In this document: positions 11,801-24,905 of the stretch, one piece after another
Layout of the letters: every line of letters starts with the position of its first letter
Position numbering within the stretch: position 1 is the stretch's first letter
Assembly: GCA_000149265.1 (NCBI GenBank)
Contig: CH001991.1
Span: 825,150-889,149 of the forward strand
DNA from: Ciona savignyi
Taxonomy: Eukaryota > Chordata > Ascidiacea > Phlebobranchia > Cionidae
Length of the DNA: 64,000 bases
Direction: 5' to 3'
Made by a program: the position numbers and the translations under genes
The notes under the pieces: model-generated
The model's input: only the letters and a program-made list of their open reading frames with translations
Told to the model about the DNA's origin: nothing
Databases searched by the model: none

Positions 11801-14800
11801 CATCTCTATATGGCACAAAAGTTTTTATTGTTCACAAAGACGATGGATGAATCTTTTGTTTTTTGTTTAAACTCGGCTATTGTTCTTTTTATCCGGCTAC
11901 ATCATTTCTTTTCACGGTTCATCGTGTTCATCTTCCCCGCAGACGTTGATAAGTTGTTTTTTCCAACTTTTCCCAAGCAGTGCATATCATATCATGTGTT
12001 CTGCGATTTACGACAATTTTGCCGTCCCGTAAAAGTTCAGCGGCTGTAAGTTTGTGTCAAGTTACCTTAATCCGCTTTGGCGTCCAAGCCTGCTTGTAAA
12101 TTCGAGTCGATACATTCAAATTTAAGCTAAAAAAATATGCAAATTGTGAAATATGTTACTGTGCTCGGATCAAGCTATAAAACGGCTAAACCTCTGACTG
12201 CGGTTGAAATTTTCCTCTTTTTTTGTCACGCTATTTTGAGAAGCTCACATAAAGTGTAAACTTAGATATAGGTTATAAGGATGTTTGTCAGTTTTATCTC
12301 TTTGGTCAAAATGACCGTCTATACACGCTCTACGCCATGTTATATTTAGTTTAAAATATCACGTCGCACTATACTACAAGGACAATAAAGTGCATCTGCT
12401 TATTTATAAATTTGTTTACGATGTATTCAATTTCAATTAAACATTACATCTTTTGAAATGTGGTAACTTTTTCTGTTTCACCCAGATCCATGAGCGATTT
12501 GAATCTCGATTGTTCTGGTGAAGACGTGCAGCACCGGATCTGCAATACTCAGGTACGACAAATACAAGTTTTAATTAAAGCGACCTCACGCAAAGATCCT
12601 CGCCACTTTGAAGTGGAAAACAGCACTTTCCATTGTGATTCGTGGAATCAACTTAGCAATGTGCGATGTGTAATATCATCGTTGGTTCGTTGGACAGTAC
12701 TGGTGGGATTACCCATTTTAACCTGATTTTATGCCATTTCCAGTGCAGTCATTGCTTATATAGTTAATTTGTTATTACCAACGCGTTATTCTCTATTATT
12801 TGTTTTGAGCGTTTGGTAGGTCAATAGCGATATGTGCAAATAAGGAGTGCATCCAACTGTCTGGCAAAATAATAACTGCGAGGTGAAGGTGCGCGCAGGC
12901 TCAGTCTATGCTTAAGATGATACTTGTTTAAAACCTCTCCTTCGCCAGTCTTGTACCGGAAACGATGAGGATTTCCGAACGAGCCAATGCGCTTTACACA
13001 ACACTCGTCCCGTCTTCAGTACAAGTCAGTTCAAGTGGGTGCCATATTACGGTAAGTTGCACCAACAGTACTCCCCTCATCAATATCTTATCACCTATAA
13101 CAGACCCCCTACACGGCAGGCCTGTTGTGCTTAGTAGACTTCCCCCGCGTTGACTGACATGTTAAGGCGGTTCCCACTCGACTATTACATTTGTCAACGC
13201 ACTATCAATTGTGGTTTTGTACCAACTAGGGTTTACGCCCCAAAGACCTCAATACCTGCTTTATTAGTACAAGCCATTAAATTCGACACAACGACAAGTC
13301 GACTTTAACTCACTCACCTTGTCCTGACCTACAGATAACTAAGATTAGTCAATTCCCTTGATGCTTGTTCGTACGTAAATGCGCGCAATTACCCTTCATG
13401 TATCTTATCAAGCGAGAATAGGACATTATTATGCAATTCTAGTACGCTTTTAACGGAGGATAAGTGCCAAACATGCGTCAATTGCTTCTCGGATAAGAGT
13501 TTAAACTTGCTATACCCGGCGTGTGCGCTTAACTCTTGTTTTAAATTAGCCAGGTATATTACAATATAATCTCCATTGTTTTTTGTGCTGGATTACAAAT
13601 GTGTTTTTTGCCCAAAATTAAGTTTCACCAAAAAAATAATTTCTGCAGGTAGTGACACTGATCCCTGCCAATTGAACTGCATAGCCCAAGGTTACAATTT
13701 CTACAAAACGTTTGGTCGTATACAAGACGGTACGAGATGCTATGGCGACAAATACGATGTCTGTATCGAAGGAAAATGCATGGTAAGTTGTGAGATTAAT
13801 TAGCTCGGAACGTTTATTTACTGCTTGCAGTGTTTACGCGACTACAGCACCTTCGATCGTGTTTTTGTGCTCCTTTAGTTTTTTTAGTGGATTTTATTCT
13901 ACTGTTGTGCGCATTTAGCACAAGATAGATATTTTTGCCACGATATGCTATAAAAGCACAAAAAGCTATCAGAAATGCAGCGAATTTTCTCGCTCGCACT
14001 GTAAACGAAAACCCGACCGTACAACGCCATTGAAACTCTGTCAAGCGACAAACCGCTGTTTGTTTTGGTCCCACACAGACAGTTGGCTGCGACCAGATCC
14101 TGGGCTCCAACTTGACAGTGGACGCATGTGGCGTTTGTGGAGGACGGAACAACACCTGCTTTCATTACGTCAACACTTTCGAAGAACTACCACCTAACGC
14201 ACGTAAGTAAAAACAGCACGAGGTTTACAAAGTTGAAGCGCTTGAAACCATCGCTAGTGCACCCCGCGTTTATGTACAGTTTTATCTGAACCCGTGGCAA
14301 CACAAATTTGCACTAAAAACCAAAGCTGTTTAAATAGAACATACGTATTCGAACACAGGGATTTTTTAGCCTTGTATTTTGTGGTTCAGTCGAACTAATT
14401 ATAGTTATAATCTAAACGTTTTACGTAAGAGTTTTTATCGGTGCACTTTATGGAAACGCGCTGCTTGTCTTGTGGTAGTGTATTACATTAGGCGTATTTT
14501 CCTTTCCGCATTTAGATTCCATGAACGCAGTGTTGTGGCGTGTAATTACGTTATGAACCTACGGCGTTTGTTTTTGCTTGCGCGTCTGACCTACCACGAG
14601 GCCGCATTACGGAAGAAATCATGGCGATACGACCTTTCAATCTTGTCAGTCGTGCCAGTGTCATAGGTGTGCTGTTGTTACGGTATAAACCAAACTGGTT
14701 ATTCGTTCGTGCACAAGACCTTACGAGTCGCTAAACCCGGCTATCTAATCTTTATTTTATGTGGTTTAATTCGAGCCCTAAACCGCCTCTTACGGAGTTT

Positions 14801-17800
14801 TTGGGCGCCCTTTCACGAGGCAGTCTCAATTCCTTGTGTGGCCATGTTGCCGGAGCGTGCAATGTTAATAGCAATGTCATTTTACGTTGCATGACGTACA
14901 TGGCGCCTTATCTCTTGTTAAAAACCAATTCTATCACCCCAGATTTATTAATCGTCAACTTTGCGTTTTTATCGGCACATCTCGTATTTTACTCCATCAG
15001 TCTTCTATGTCGTGTCTCGTACGCAGAATTAGTCAGAGGGCATAACCATCCGTGTCGAGGCGCAGCAATCGCAATACGAATTAAGCCGACGTGTATATTT
15101 ATCTAAAACCTCGTACCAGCAATTCGACTGACATATTCCAAATTCCTGTCGTATAATTTCATCGGACGACGCGGAACGCGCGTTATGTGCACATCGAATT
15201 TGATTATGTTGGCAATATTTTGTAGTCGAAATCTTCTCACTTTAACCAAACACCATTTCTGCTTATGTAACTCGCTTGCCGCATTTACACTAATCGCAAT
15301 TTTGTTTGTGTATATGTGTACAGTTCAGTTTGGTTTATCGCTCGCTCGTTTACAGCAAGTAGCTGCTTAATTAAATCGGTAGACTATTTAACTCGTGATT
15401 TTCTTCGACCAAGGGGTTTGACGTTTGGGCTTTGTTTTTCTGAGTTATTTTCACAAATATTTTTAAATAAATCGTATCAAATGAACATGGTTGCGAGGTG
15501 TATAACTTAACATTCCCAGAAGTGTGACAGATTTTCCGTACCCCCAACGCTGTTTGGCTAATATTACGATTTCCCAATTTAAAGTGGTCTGGACGATTCT
15601 CCACCTACCCAGACATAAAATATTTATTTTCAGGGAATTTCCAGTACAATCAAATAGCGAAGATACCGACAGGTGCCACCCATATCACTATCACCGACAC
15701 CACACATAACTACCTCGGTATGTATTTTTGCATTGAAACAAAAATGTCTTTATTTGTGTAAGTTTTTCGTAATTGTTTTTACTTTTACAAAATTATTCAA
15801 ATTATACAGGCTAAAACTATCATACTTCGCTTTTAACGCTTGAGATAATGTATCGTATTACCGAATTTATTTTCCATTTTTTACTGCCAAAACACGCTTG
15901 CCCTATTTGTCCGTTTCGCTATTTCGCAAAAAACAAATCTCGTTTTACCACAATATTATTTTAGCTCTAATTTTCCACTTAAGAATCAGAATTTATACAG
16001 CTACGGCGGTTAAGACTTAGCCGAAAGATCACTTCTAAAGGCTCTGAGCGACTGAAATACACACGTTGCCGCATATTTTATGACTTTATCACGCCAGGTC
16101 AACTTTATAAGAGACGCTTGTCACGTATAGATTTTAAAGTGTTTACCGAATCTAACTTCGATTTATTGGAGTGTTGTTGTAAGTTTTTTTTATCCTGCAA
16201 AGTTGAAGGAAACCTTTCAAAGCTAACTTAGTTTTTTCCTATTCGGACGACCGAGATATTGAATTTAAAATTGACTTACGTTACACCCCCAAACGTTAAA
16301 ACACATATGGTATATTTTTACTCTGTGAATTTTACTCTTTACTCTTTAGGTTACGTTAATTTTTTACGATTTGTTTATATGTGCTGATAATATTTTTTAA
16401 AAGGTCAGCGAAAACACACGCTCAACTATGGCTATAAAAAGAACATCCCGACGTTCATACAGTTGACAATTTTACCGTGGCCTGTCACTTTTACGCTATC
16501 AGCAGAAATTCAATATACTTAATTATCTCACACCGTACCGCCTGTGTTTCGCATTGTATACGTGATATTATCTGTTTGAAACCCTCAAGGTAATTCGTAC
16601 TGATTGAGCAGTTGATAGCATCCGACGCTCACTGTGTTTTTGTGTTCTATGCAGCCGTGTTTAACCCAAAAATTAATCTGATTTCCGCGTTGATGAATCA
16701 ACTGATATGATTCAATTTGCATAATGAGAATCGTTCTCTAGTTGTTCAGTTAATGAGACAACATGTTTTTGTTAATTGCTAACTCGTAGGTTAACCATTC
16801 GTACGTCATGCCTATGTAATTGACAGATTCTAATCAGCCTGAATAAACCCACGTTCAGTAATTCTCGTATTTTTCAACCCGGTTCTTGTTTTCTCCCTTC
16901 GGTTTAAACAACATTCGCTAATGCATGACGTGTTAAGTTTTGTTAATCGCTCCATAATTCAGCGCTGCAAGTCGACAACGCCGGATATCACGAGTACGTA
17001 TTCAACGGCGACAACGTCATCAGTTGGCCGGGGAATTTCCCTTCCGCTGGAACGATTATCAAATACGCCCGGGAAGAAAACGACGAAACAGTTTCCATTC
17101 TAGGCCCCACCACGAAGGACTTGTACATTCAGGTGCATTTTGATCGATTGTGTTTGCTTCTGCCCATTTAGGACTTGTTTACTCCGCAATATTGTTGGTA
17201 TTGCCGATTTTCTCCTTTGATTTTGGCACTGATTTATGGTGTAATGTTTGCTAAAGTTTAAAATCAGTCCGTATTTGGATGATTTGCCTATCGCGATCAG
17301 AAATCTTCCGGCGTTCCACAAAAGTGTTACAAAAAGTTTATTTTTAGTTTGTAGAAGTATGTGCAATCGATGGCACTTTGGACGAGATACGGTTGATAGC
17401 TCAAGAAATTTTCGTTTCATTAAATAGGAAGATATGATAATAATCATTAAAAATAAACGTATGTTTTTTCATCCAAATAATAATTACACATATATTATTA
17501 TTTATAGGACGTGGTAAAAAAAACAAACAATACAATAGTATGGTCAGGTTCACTATAGCGCAGGAGCTAGAAATGCAGGCTATAGAAGGCCCGTTACTCC
17601 AGAAATGAACATGCCATCATTTTCGATCGATATAAGTTTGTTTTCTGGAGGCTGCTGTTCATAAAATACAGAAAAAAACGATCGTAGTGCATATTGCATA
17701 TATTCATACAGAAGTAACCGTATTCCGGTATGCGCAGATGCTGTACCTGGGCGATCTGCCGCTCGTCAAGTACGAGTACCGCATCCCGCACCACTTGCAT

Positions 17801-20800
17801 CAGCCGCAACAGCAACAGGAGTTTCAATCTTACTACGAAGTGGAGCAGAACGCCGAACCAGACCGAGGTATTTTGATTGGGCAGTACTTGCCTTGATGCT
17901 TTACACGGGAACCTACAAAACGTTTTCGAAGGACACCACACAGGAGCCTCGCGGGGAACTAGAGCGTGTAGCATGGTTGTTAGGAGGCTTTTGATGTGCC
18001 ATGACGTAGTGTTTGTATAATGAACAAAAACTGGTAACCCGACGGTGCGCATGTATATTCTGACCATTGACCATGTCATATGTACGATATAAACTCCAAA
18101 ATGTCCATAAAATTGATGATATTTCATGCCGCCAAACCGCGAACTCTTCCATTGATTTTTTCATGTGTATAAGTAGAAATTCGGTTATGACAGGTGGCGC
18201 TGATATCCAGGCAGGTTTAGTGCACAACCCACCAACATCCTTTCTTGCCGTCGGCATTAAGGCGTTGTTGTCATAAGCCTGTTTACATTGCTATAAAGAC
18301 GTGCCTTGCTCGGACCATTAGCTGTCATGTTTCAATCAACAGGCAACTCGGCGTTTTTTAGAAAGCCATAAATATGGCTTATTAATTTTCCACCAAGCTC
18401 CGTGCACTCAACCTGTCAAAAACACGAATGCGGTTGTAAAACTTGATATTTTAATTCGTAAATCCGTCTGGTTTGGTGGAACAGTGGGAAATGAACGTAA
18501 ATCGCGATCAATCACATTTTCACAAAGTCTGTAACGCGAGTATTTAAGTTTCCTTCTTTATTCGTTTTCCTCATGATTTAAGCAAAAACGCCCAAAAATG
18601 ATTCAGACGTTTCAGAATGGAAAGCTTTTTCCTTCGTTCTGAAAAGCCGATCCAAATACACTTTTGGTTTCGAGGTTCATACTATTCCATGAATTATGTA
18701 GACAACTCGCTGCGATATACTCCCGCGTGTGGGGTTCTAACAATAGCTCGTCGCAACCGCAGAATACATTGAGCGATGGTGGAAGGAGTTGGATGTGATG
18801 GAGCCTTACGAGGAGACCACCGTTCCCCCGACGACTACAACAGCACCGACCACCACCACCACTACAACGACGACGACTACCACCACCACCACTACGCTAC
18901 CGGTCACTACTCGGCCCAGAAAAAGTGTAAGTGTTTTTTTTATTGTTAGCAAAGTTAAAGGTATGAATTTATTCGCTGGTGTACGTGTATGAACAATATG
19001 TGTACTATTTACATCGGTACTGTTTATCAAACTTTTTTGGCATTTAAATTATTTTAAGACTTATTAGCGATTGGCTGCTTTCGTTTTTCGGGGAGTTCCT
19101 ATAAGTTTTAACCTTCAAAAGTTAACTTGGGGAGTTTTGTAAATTAAAATGATCCAGACGAAACGTACACAAACAAAATCGTGTCCCGTTCGTTGTGTAT
19201 GGTTTCGTATGCGAAAATTCATTATTTAAACCCCACCTCCCTTCAGCAGAAAAGGAAGGGTAACAAACCGCCGTACTGCGTGCCGTGCAAGAAGCCGAAA
19301 AACCGCAAGCGGCATTACTGCCAGAGTGACTTCGGTGAGTCGGTTTATTCCGCAAATTTCAATCAATATCGAACAGGCGTCAGAATGTCGTGAATTATTA
19401 AACCATCTCCGACCCGCAAAACGTTTGGGAATTTAGATGCGATACGTAATGTATAGCATCGTCACAATTCCTTGCATCTAACAAGATATAGGCTGCTTGG
19501 CAGTTCATGAATTAGCGGATACCTTTGTAGACTGAATCAAATCCGACTTCTAATTTCGTATTGCTCATGCTGAGATTAGGTGGCCTAAGTCGTAGATCTA
19601 GACCCTAAAGCCCGAATCTGAGGTATATACCCCCCCCCCCTTTAACATTAGCGTGTTAGGCTGTTTTAGTGTTTACTGATTAGTAGATTGGCAAATACAT
19701 TATTAATTGGAGGGATTTTAAAGTGCGATACCTTTTCCGGATAAGGACCGTGAAAAGCAGAAATTGGGTTAACGACGGATGAGTTTCTTGTCCAATAACA
19801 AGGTGTTGCAACACTTAAATCGCAAGTTTGGTTTATTCACGTTTATCAAGATAAACTACTGACACGCGTTTATCAAGATTGATTTCATCTTAAAAAATAA
19901 TCTAAAAACGGGTAATGTGTTTTGGCTTGGTTAGAAAGCAAAATGCGTATCCCGGCAGAATAAAAGATTGTTATGCATAACGATATTTTGCTTTTAAAAA
20001 AGGGCTCCTGGGATTATCTATCCAAATCGGGCACTGAATTTACACTGGTAACAACAGCAATAAACGCCTTACCTGGGTAATAGCATTGAAAATGTCTAAA
20101 AAGAAAGGAACTAAACAGGGGTACGATGCACCTTAATTAAGAAAAACTTCTAAATCACAATCCAAACCCAACCCTAACTCGCCCGCTTTTATCGATCAAT
20201 TTTGCTCCTTCCACGCCTTTTGGCTTCGCCAAACTAAACCCTGCAATCTCAATTGCCGAGCGAAGCCCACCAGTTAAATAGAAACTAAAACAACACCGCA
20301 CCAATAGCGATTCTAAACCGTCCGTTCTATGCTTCTGGCCAGGCCACCCACCGAGCTGGACGATTTTGTTGTCGTTTCATTTGTTTAAATTGAACCAAGG
20401 CCACACTAGTTTGTGTCCATTTGCTATATTCGTTTATAGCCTGTTTCCAACTGCCACTCCGCTTTATTACAGTTTTATATTTCCTTAAGTTGACACTTAT
20501 TTCGCAAAATTATGCTGTGCTAAAAGCAGTTTAGCAATATATTGTATCAGTTGATAAACATACACTTTATCCAAAAATAGTCATTTTTGTATTTTATTCC
20601 AGTTATTCAAGCACGAGTTTTGTCCAAATCGAAAACCGAAGGCAGGCGCTACCGACATGACGTCACAGTTCTGAATATTTTCAAGTCTGATTTCAAGCTG
20701 ATGTCGCGCGAGTATGTCTGGGTGTACAGCAGTTGCTGCCCCAAGTTCAGGCCGTACCGCGATTACCTTATAATGGGGCGAAAACGTCGCGTCGAGATCG

Positions 20801-21054
20801 GCAAAGACGGCCGAGGTGTCTGGATGTCCGCCAACAACAGCACGGGCACGAACACCAGGCGCAAGCGAAGGTTCGAGACCCGTCTCATGGTCGATCACAT
20901 GGATTTCTGGCACGTCTGGAAACGAAAATACCAAAAAGGACTCAACAGGGTTGCGAATTCAATAAACTGCGCCAAGTACAAGCGACAGGCCTCATCGGCC
21001 CGAAGAGACCCGGAACGGCGGTCTTCAAGGCGCTCTGCACGCCGCGGAAGATAA
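8811..21054 (+). CDS. ADAMTSL5: ADAMTS-like protein with netrin-like domain (ADAMTSL5-like)
   Basis: Secreted, non-catalytic extracellular matrix protein of 608 codons. Thirteen coding exons, all in phase: 8811-8858, 9172-9316, 10129-10246, 12486-12552, 12949-13051, 13649-13782, 14079-14202, 15634-15717, 16963-17132, 17738-17867, 18763-18926, 19247-19334, 20603-21054. Residues 1-18 form a signal peptide ([16 protein letters not shown]). One TSP1 repeat begins at W77 (W77, W80 and W83 as C-mannosylation type tryptophans; C86-S-R-S89-C90 fits the O-fucose consensus). The ADAMTS Cys-rich module follows, with the hallmark VGCD (207-210) and DACGVCGG (220-227), then a spacer (about 233-375). A linker carries a run of 16 threonines, and the C-terminal netrin-like domain starts near C440 (YCVPC, HYCQSDF). 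No metalloprotease exons are present, and TSP1-Cys-rich-spacer-NTR is the ADAMTSL5 layout; human ADAMTSL5 is shorter, near 470-480 residues. Family-level call very secure; orthology likely. Confidence 0.93.
10247..12485 (+). other. Large intron 3 of the ADAMTSL5-like gene
   Basis: At 2.2 kb this is the largest intron of the gene. Several ORFs of 70-110 codons occur but none has flanking splice sites in phase or recognisable homology. No SINE copy was seen. Confidence 0.6.
14203..15633 (+). other. Intron 7 of the ADAMTSL5-like gene
   Basis: A 1.4-kb intron with overlapping open frames (up to 115 codons near 14759-15106) that encode hydrophobic, cysteine- and arginine-rich sequence. None was recognised, and none continues through plausible splice sites. 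Treated as noncoding. Confidence 0.55.
18838..18900 (+). repeat. ACN (threonine) microsatellite inside coding exon 11
   Basis: A trinucleotide-like ACC/ACG/ACT run encodes uninterrupted threonines in the linker between spacer and netrin-like domain. Mixed synonymous codons suggest selection for the threonine tract rather than a fresh slippage expansion. Such mucin-like tracts are commonly O-glycosylated. Confidence 0.85.
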
Positions 21055-22189
21055 ACCTTTCACCCGTTGCTGTTTAAACCATATATTCCCTACGTCGACA
21101 TAAGCAGGGACCCCGTAGTCAATAGAATACCCCAACCGACTGCCTTGAGCTTTATTCATCTATCTGACCGCGGCTTCTTCAGTTTTTAGACGGCCGAACG
21201 TATTGTTGCCAACAGGTTTCAAAGTTCTGTATATATCTTTGTTCGTCTTCTTATCTCTAGTACTGTTTCGCTACCTTTGAAAAACTGAAACGTTAAAGAT
21301 CTTATTTTGATCAAATTGCTAAGTAATCTGACACAATTGCGTCGTGTAAAGTCGCACAATCAGATCATCTTTATTTATAAAATTCATATTCTAAACTATT
21401 AAAGGTTGACGGTTAGATTTACCCACCTATTTCCGTTTTTGGCTCGTGCCGTTGTCATTCGCTGCTGGCTTCTTTTTCTAAGTTTCTGTAGAAGTTATTG
21501 TGTCCCGTTTGTCGTATGATGCTAGTAGCCTTTCTATATATATATATTTGTGTGTGTGTATCGTGTAACATCCACAGCACTTGTGTTTGCAGACTGTACC
21601 TACGAATTTGTCTTTATTTCATATGTTACTTTTCAAGACCAGTGCTCCGCAACCAGTTTGACCCAAGACAATGCTTTGTGACCTCGGGAAAATAATAATT
21701 TTATTTTAAACACAGTTTTTACAAAAAAAATAGTTTTTGCAAATTGGAATATTACTGTATCAGTCTCTTATTACAGAATACAATGTGCCGTGAAAATGTA
21801 GAAGGTTTCTAAATGTGCCTCGAATGAAATAAGGTTGCGAAGCACTGTTCAAGACAATCAAACGCCAATCGTGTATTCACCCGTATCCATTTTGCGCTCA
21901 AATTTAGTTTACATGAAGTTCACCCGTTTAACTTCTTGAGCGCAATGTTTTTTTACATTTTTACTATGTAAGTTAGCCTAGGATATGAAGCATTTTGTCA
22001 GTTGTATATATAACTTTTTGTGTTTATTTTGTTTAATCGCGTTTCTTGTTCTCTTTCTTTACATGATTTTAAAGCAGTCGTTGAAGGGTCCGGTATTTTA
22101 AACATTTCTACTTGATTGCAGTATTATTAATTTGACCGGATTTTTTTTTAATTTTTTATAATAAATTATCTTGGAGAAATGCAAGTTGA
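21055..22189 (+). other. 3' flank of the ADAMTSL5-like gene
   Basis: AT-rich sequence following TAA 21052-21054, presumably 3' UTR then intergenic DNA. There is a (TA)n/(TG)n tract near 21537-21560 and a possible AATAAA at about 22160. No other feature was recognised. Confidence 0.5.
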
Positions 22190-22289
22190 NNNNNNNNNNN
22201 NNNNNNNNNNNNNNNNNNNNNNNNNNNNNNNNNNNNNNNNNNNNNNNNNNNNNNNNNNNNNNNNNNNNNNNNNNNNNNNNNNNNNNNNN
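22190..22289. other. Assembly gap (100 N)
   Basis: Exactly 100 undetermined bases, the conventional size for a gap of unknown length. Sequence content on each side differs, so the true distance cannot be inferred. Confidence 0.99.
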
Positions 22290-22467
22290 AGGTTAAACTG
22301 GGGAAACTAAAGTAGGAAAGGAAGGAAACTGCGCTTTAAAATAAAAATTAGTGCTAATTGGTTGATGTTAAGAATTGGGTTTAAGTTATGCTATAGCTTT
22401 GGGGTAGGGTGTATTGTTGGGGGCTGGGTAAAATAAGTTTAACGATTTTTAAGGAGCAGTTTCCCGT

Positions 22468-22985
22468 CCTCAGGATAGAATATACATGTTTATCCCCGTA
22501 AATGGGAAAACGAAGAGGTTGTCCCACGGAAGTGTCCAAATCATGTATTTGCAAAACCTGTGAAGTAATAAAGTTAAAAGCAGCGTGTTCGATCAATGCA
22601 GAGGCTTGTTATGCGGATTTGTTTTTGTTTTACTAATCGTAGCATGTACAACAAAAAAAAGTTCAAACCAAAACAAGAATTTCCATAAGGTTAAACGGTA
22701 TTAAACTCAGAATATCCATCTCTTTGATTTTAAACAAGCACAACATTAAACGCCACTCGAGGCAATTCTTTAAGTCCTGAAACACATAACACTACCCCCA
22801 TCTGGTGATAAGATAGGATAGGATTTTGTAGAACCCATTAATCTGCTGGGTTCAGGCAATGTCCATGAAGTCCCTACCTTGCCCAAGGACACAACCTACT
22901 AGCTGGCGACCAGTTTCGTACATGAAATCATGCGGTTGAAAGCCGTCGCACTAAACCACCAGACTAACTGGTCGGACAAGATATT
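22468..22985 (-). repeat. tRNA-like SINE (-), split into two blocks
   Basis: The tail block at 22468-22575 ('catgtttatccccgtaaatg') and the head block at 22800-22980 ('aacccattaatctgctggg', 'cccaaggacacaacctac', 'ctaaaccaccagactaac') are in minus orientation, separated by about 225 unrelated bases. Either one copy is interrupted or two truncated copies lie close together. 'gataggatagga' at 22811 looks like a second tail, which favours two copies. Confidence 0.8.
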
Positions 22986-23029
22986 CCCGTCAGAGGAAAA
23001 AATCATTACCGAGAAGTTTCTTAAATTTT

Positions 23030-23200
23030 GGTGGAACTATTTAATGTACCGGATTTAGGCATTGTCCATCAAGTGCCAATTGTACCGGTATTCAAGGACA
23101 AACCAACTATAAATCTAGAGAACAGTTTTTAACAGAACCTTTAACCCGTCAGCAGGAAGGACACGGACTTATCTACTAAGCTATTCGGTGGGACTAGTAC
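23030..23200 (-). repeat. Degenerate tRNA-like SINE (-)
   Basis: 'ttaggcattgtccatcaagtgcc', 'caaggacaaaccaac' and 'gaacagtttttaacag' follow the minus-strand order of the family with many differences. Confidence 0.55.
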
Positions 23201-23534
23201 AATCTATTGCAGATACTTTCCAAAACATTAACCAACATTGTCCGGGTATGCTAATACCTAAAATTTAGAAGCCAGTTATAAAAAGGAGATTTTTATATTT
23301 GTTGTTGCAAAAAGGTTTAAATCTTCAGAAATGTTAATTACCATGCTTTAAAACTTGTACGAATCTACACAAATATGTTTTTTTAATGTGAACATGGCAA
23401 ATACGTTTGGTTTGTGACTTTGAAACATCTAGTGGCAGAAATAAAACTACTGGTGCGTATTTATTTTGGTAAATTTGGTGGTTTAATGCCGCGCGTTTCC
23501 GCAGAAAGGTTATAGTTTTAAAAGTTGGTTGAGA

Positions 23535-23650
23535 CCTTTTGAAAGGACTTGGGGAAACATTTCCTGAACTCACTGAATTAATGGGGTTTGCCAAAATTTA
23601 AAGGAACGTCTTAATCACGCACACCCATTGTTATAGCTCCAATACCCCGA
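23535..23650 (+). repeat. Degenerate tRNA-like SINE fragment (+)
   Basis: 'gaattaatggggtttgcc', 'aaaggaacgtcttaatca' and 'ttatagctccaatacccc' match the middle of the plus-strand SINE body. Confidence 0.55.
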
Positions 23651-23995
23651 TTACTAGCGCGAGATCAACGAAGCAACCACTTGTTCTCCCTTACTTTCAA
23701 TGAAAAATCAATCTACCAAAAGGGCAGTAACTAAACATCCTGCCACAGAAAGTATATCGATTTTACATATCAAACCAAAATAGCGATTTTACATAATATC
23801 TAACATTCACCAATAAGAACGTCGAGTATACTTGGTTTACGTACGAACCATTCGAAATGTAGTTGACAAAAAAAGAGTTAATACACGAATCATCCAAGTT
23901 TAAGTCCACGTGTCGTTTTGAGGTGACACCTTTAAAATATGAAATTGCGGAAATATATAATAATTACTAACCCACCTCAACAGGCTTGAGTTTTA

Positions 23996-24470
23996 AGGAG
24001 GCGTTCAACTAATTATTCTCCCTATCTCTCCAATGCAAACTGACCTCACAAAAACGGCTGTCACTCAAAATCCTGACATAGGAAGTCTTAGATTTTTTCA
24101 CAATTTAAAATTAAAGCTTGGATCTGCAACCAAAACTCAAACCCTACAAAATTTTGTTTATAAATTTTGAGCCCATACCCCTGTGTACATCGGCAATTTT
24201 TCTCAACAAAAAAGCTTGAAGATGCACAATCAACACCTTTATTTCACAAAGCACTGCTCCACGACTACAAAACTTTACAGCTAAACGAGAACATCGGCGT
24301 GCAGCCTAGCACATGCTGCTTTCAACCAAACAAACATTGGGGAATCACCACCATTATTACTCAGCAAAACACATTAGTTTAAAAACAATGACTCTGAAGG
24401 GTACCACTCGTCATATCCTGCCGTTCATAGAGGTCTTAATGGGTTATACGCCATCTTAAACGGCCCAGCG
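23996..24470 (+). repeat. Dispersed repeat, most complete copy
   Basis: Shared with 63097-63612 across the whole length ('ggcgttcaactaattattc', 'ggctgtcactcaaaatcctg', 'aaacgagaacatcgg', 'ggttatacgccatctt') and with 6742-6950 in its central part. A partial relative of the 5' portion is at about 23655-23770. No ORF with recognisable domains, so a non-autonomous element is likely. Confidence 0.75.
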
Positions 24471-24905
24471 GACCACTATGACTGGGTAAACATCGTACAC
24501 TTGCCCCGCAGACTACTTTGTAAAATCAATATATTTTTACTTTGTACGAAGAAATAAAAATTTCCGTGTGTGCAGTTTTCTTTTGGTGTTGTCCCATTAT
24601 TCCACTGGTTTCAAGAAATGTCAACTAAGTGCATAGCCTAAGCACACCACCAAATAGCCAGCATTTGGTTTCGATCCCATCACCCTTCGCCTGACAGTTT
24701 GACGCGCTGCAGGTAGTGGCACCATATGTGCTAACCGTCGCTATACAGTTTAAAAAGAGAAGAAAAACAGTATTTGTCGTTACGCATGAACAATTCTCTC
24801 CTAGGAATTTTTCGATGCCATACAGCTTCTACCATACTGCACTACTTATTGTTTCGTGCCCTAGCAGTTTCCGTACTATTTGCTACATTTTGCACAAAAA
24901 ACGGT

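Larger units (their letters stand above)
22290..24785. other. Repeat-rich intergenic region before FPGT
   Basis: Apart from the SINE pieces and dispersed repeat listed separately, no gene is visible. The longer ORFs here translate repeat sequence. Confidence 0.6.

Noticed and set aside
14379-15510. Cluster of ORFs of 60-115 codons
   Set aside because: All lie in one intron. They overlap in several frames, lack in-phase splice sites and have no recognised homology.
20581-20934. 117-codon minus-strand ORF with protein-like composition
   Set aside because: Antisense to the netrin-like exon of the ADAMTSL5-like gene, whose sense frame is clearly the real one.
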